Shown here: piece by piece, positions 63,332 through 64,000 of the stretch
Layout of the letters: every line of letters starts with the position of its first letter
Numbering within the stretch: position 1 is the stretch's first letter
Source: Microbacterium esteraromaticum
GTDB taxonomy: Bacteria > Actinomycetota > Actinomycetes > Actinomycetales > Microbacteriaceae
Reading direction: 5' to 3'
Length of the DNA: 64,000 bases
NCBI RefSeq assembly: GCF_028747645.1
Contig: NZ_CP118100.1
Span: 806,001-870,000 of the forward strand
Translations under genes and position numbers: made by a program
The notes under the pieces: model-generated
Told to the model about the DNA's origin: nothing
The model's input: only the letters and a program-made list of their open reading frames with translations
The model's database searches: none

Positions 63332-64000
63332 CTACCGGCGGAGGGCGCTCTCGATCGTGAAGTACGTCCACTCGCCAGGCTCGCCGTCGATGACGTAGCG
63401 CAACCCGAGTTCGGTGCCGAACGCGAGCTGCAGGCCGTTCGGACGCAGATCGATCAGGCCCTCGCCGTGGCCGTCGAGGACGATCTCATCGCCTCCGCCG
63501 GCGCGGCCACCCATCCACGCCTGCACGACGGCGTTCGGGGTGCCGCTGATGGACAGGACGTAGTGGGTCCTCAATGCGTCGTCGACCCAGACCTCGCGCT
63601 GACCGTCCCACACGATCGGTGCGAGATCCTGCTCTGGCTCGGGTACGGGGGTTGGCGTTGGGGTTGGCGTTGGCGTTGGCGTTGGCGTCGGTGGGGCCGT
63701 CGGTGTGACGGTCGGCTTCGGCGTGACTGTCGGTGTCGGCTTCGGCGTGACCGTGAGGGTGGGTGTCGGCTTCGGCGTGACTGTCGGCTTCGGCGTCACG
63801 GTGGGAGTGGGCTCGGGCGTGACCGTCGGAGTCGGCTCGGGTGTGACCGTCGGAGTCGGGCTCGGCTCGGGTGTGACCGTCGGCTCCGGGCTCGGGTCGG
63901 GCGCGGGGGCCGTCTCGGGCGCGGCGGGTTCGCTGGTGGTGGTCTCGTCGGCCGGAGGCGCAGCCTCGACGCCCGGCAGGGGCGACGGCGCCGCCGGCGG
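63332..64000 (-). CDS. Pro/Thr-rich surface protein, C-terminal part
   Basis: The frame is open to the right edge, so only the last 222 codons are present. Upstream part is a stalk of Thr-Pro repeats (TPTVTPEP, TPTVTPKP, then a TPTPTP run), which is typical of extracellular wall-spanning linkers. The last about 100 residues form a compact domain (IVWDGQREVWVDDALRTHYVLSISG...) that I do not recognise; it reads like a beta-sandwich with the phrase VLDGHGEGLIDL. No anchor motif follows, so any signal or catalytic domain must be outside the window. Confidence 0.75.
   Translation of the reverse strand, partial: PPAAPSPLPGVEAAPPADETTTSEPAAPETAPAPDPSPEPTVTPEPSPTPTVTPEPTPTVTPEPTPTVTPKPTVTPKPTPTLTVTPKPTPTVTPKPTVTPTAPPTPTPTPTPTPTPTPVPEPEQDLAPIVWDGQREVWVDDALRTHYVLSISGTPNAVVQAWMGGRAGGGDEIVLDGHGEGLIDLRPNGLQLAFGTELGLRYVIDGEPGEWTYFTIESALRR
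63650..63689. repeat. hexanucleotide tandem repeat in the Thr-Pro linker
   Basis: About six GGCGTT/GGGGTT units stand in a row and code for the (TP)n tract of the surface protein. Unit length is two codons, so slippage changes linker length without a frameshift. Confidence 0.85.

Noticed and set aside
63640..63900. CRISPR-like array
   Set aside because: Units are 6-24 bases, contiguous, and read as Thr-Pro codons; there are no spacers and no cas genes.

Overview
The window is high-GC DNA with actinobacterial gene content: a monomeric NADP-type isocitrate dehydrogenase, perM-purN-purH synteny as in mycobacteria, stand-alone LigD-type polymerase and ATP-dependent ligase genes, an Ada-AlkA fusion, a DyP peroxidase next to a PCu(A)C copper chaperone, and many start codons only 6-10 bases below a -10-like hexamer (leaderless style). 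The overall gene set looks like Microbacteriaceae, probably Microbacterium or a near relative. That assignment is an inference from gene content. I see no tRNA, rRNA, CRISPR array, transposase or integrase.

Layout. (1) 1-12.8 kb, housekeeping and repair: Bax-inhibitor-like start (cut by the left edge), GDPD, YccF, an ABC transporter pair, PcrA helicase, SseB, LigD-type polymerase facing an ATP-dependent ligase, an FAD oxidoreductase and a TetR regulator. (2) 12.9-23 kb, core metabolism: sucCD, a copper/DyP cluster, an NCS2 purine permease, perM-purN-purH. (3) 23-27.6 kb: AsnC regulator, ornithine cyclodeaminase and CtlX (predicted citrulline to ornithine to proline), then Ada-AlkA and Ogt alkylation repair. 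(4) 27.6-50.2 kb, accessory region: a short segment with a lipoprotein, a broken trypsin-like protease and an unknown gene, followed by a 20.97 kb catabolic island. (5) 50.2-64 kb: a heterodimeric ABC exporter with a leader-peptide region, a coiled-coil protein, GNAT, icd, an L,D-transpeptidase, a ROK kinase with nagB, NUDIX, an FAD-linked oxidase, a DUF2568 protein and the Pro/Thr-rich end of a surface protein cut by the right edge.

The main discovery is how the island is bounded. A 331-bp sequence holding the promoter, the leader peptide and first 24 codons of the ABC exporter occurs at 28950-29280 and again at 49921-50251 with only two differences. Directly after the first copy lies a perfect 66-bp copy of the 3' end of ogt (27573-27638 repeated at 29279-29344), joined so that the exporter start and the ogt tail form one in-frame 44-codon ORF. 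This is what a single-crossover (Campbell-type) integration of a circle made of 'ogt tail - island - exporter leader' would leave. It implies two alternative contents for the same ogt/exporter interval, now stacked in series.

The island carries the distal valine pathway (mmsA, acyl-CoA dehydrogenase, 3-hydroxyisobutyryl-CoA hydrolase, mmsB), a CoA-transferase with two CitE-like lyases, a ketopantoate-reductase-like enzyme, and a long operon for uptake and hydrolysis of a peptide- or amide-like compound (ALDH, SDR, oligopeptide-type ABC transporter, amidase) with its own GntR regulator. A shared GGATACAA element lies in three of its control regions. The exporter leader encodes a 20-residue peptide ending in an Arg-Leu-Arg motif of the kind that stalls macrolide-bound ribosomes, followed by a hairpin just before the exporter gene, so antibiotic-responsive attenuation is a testable prediction.
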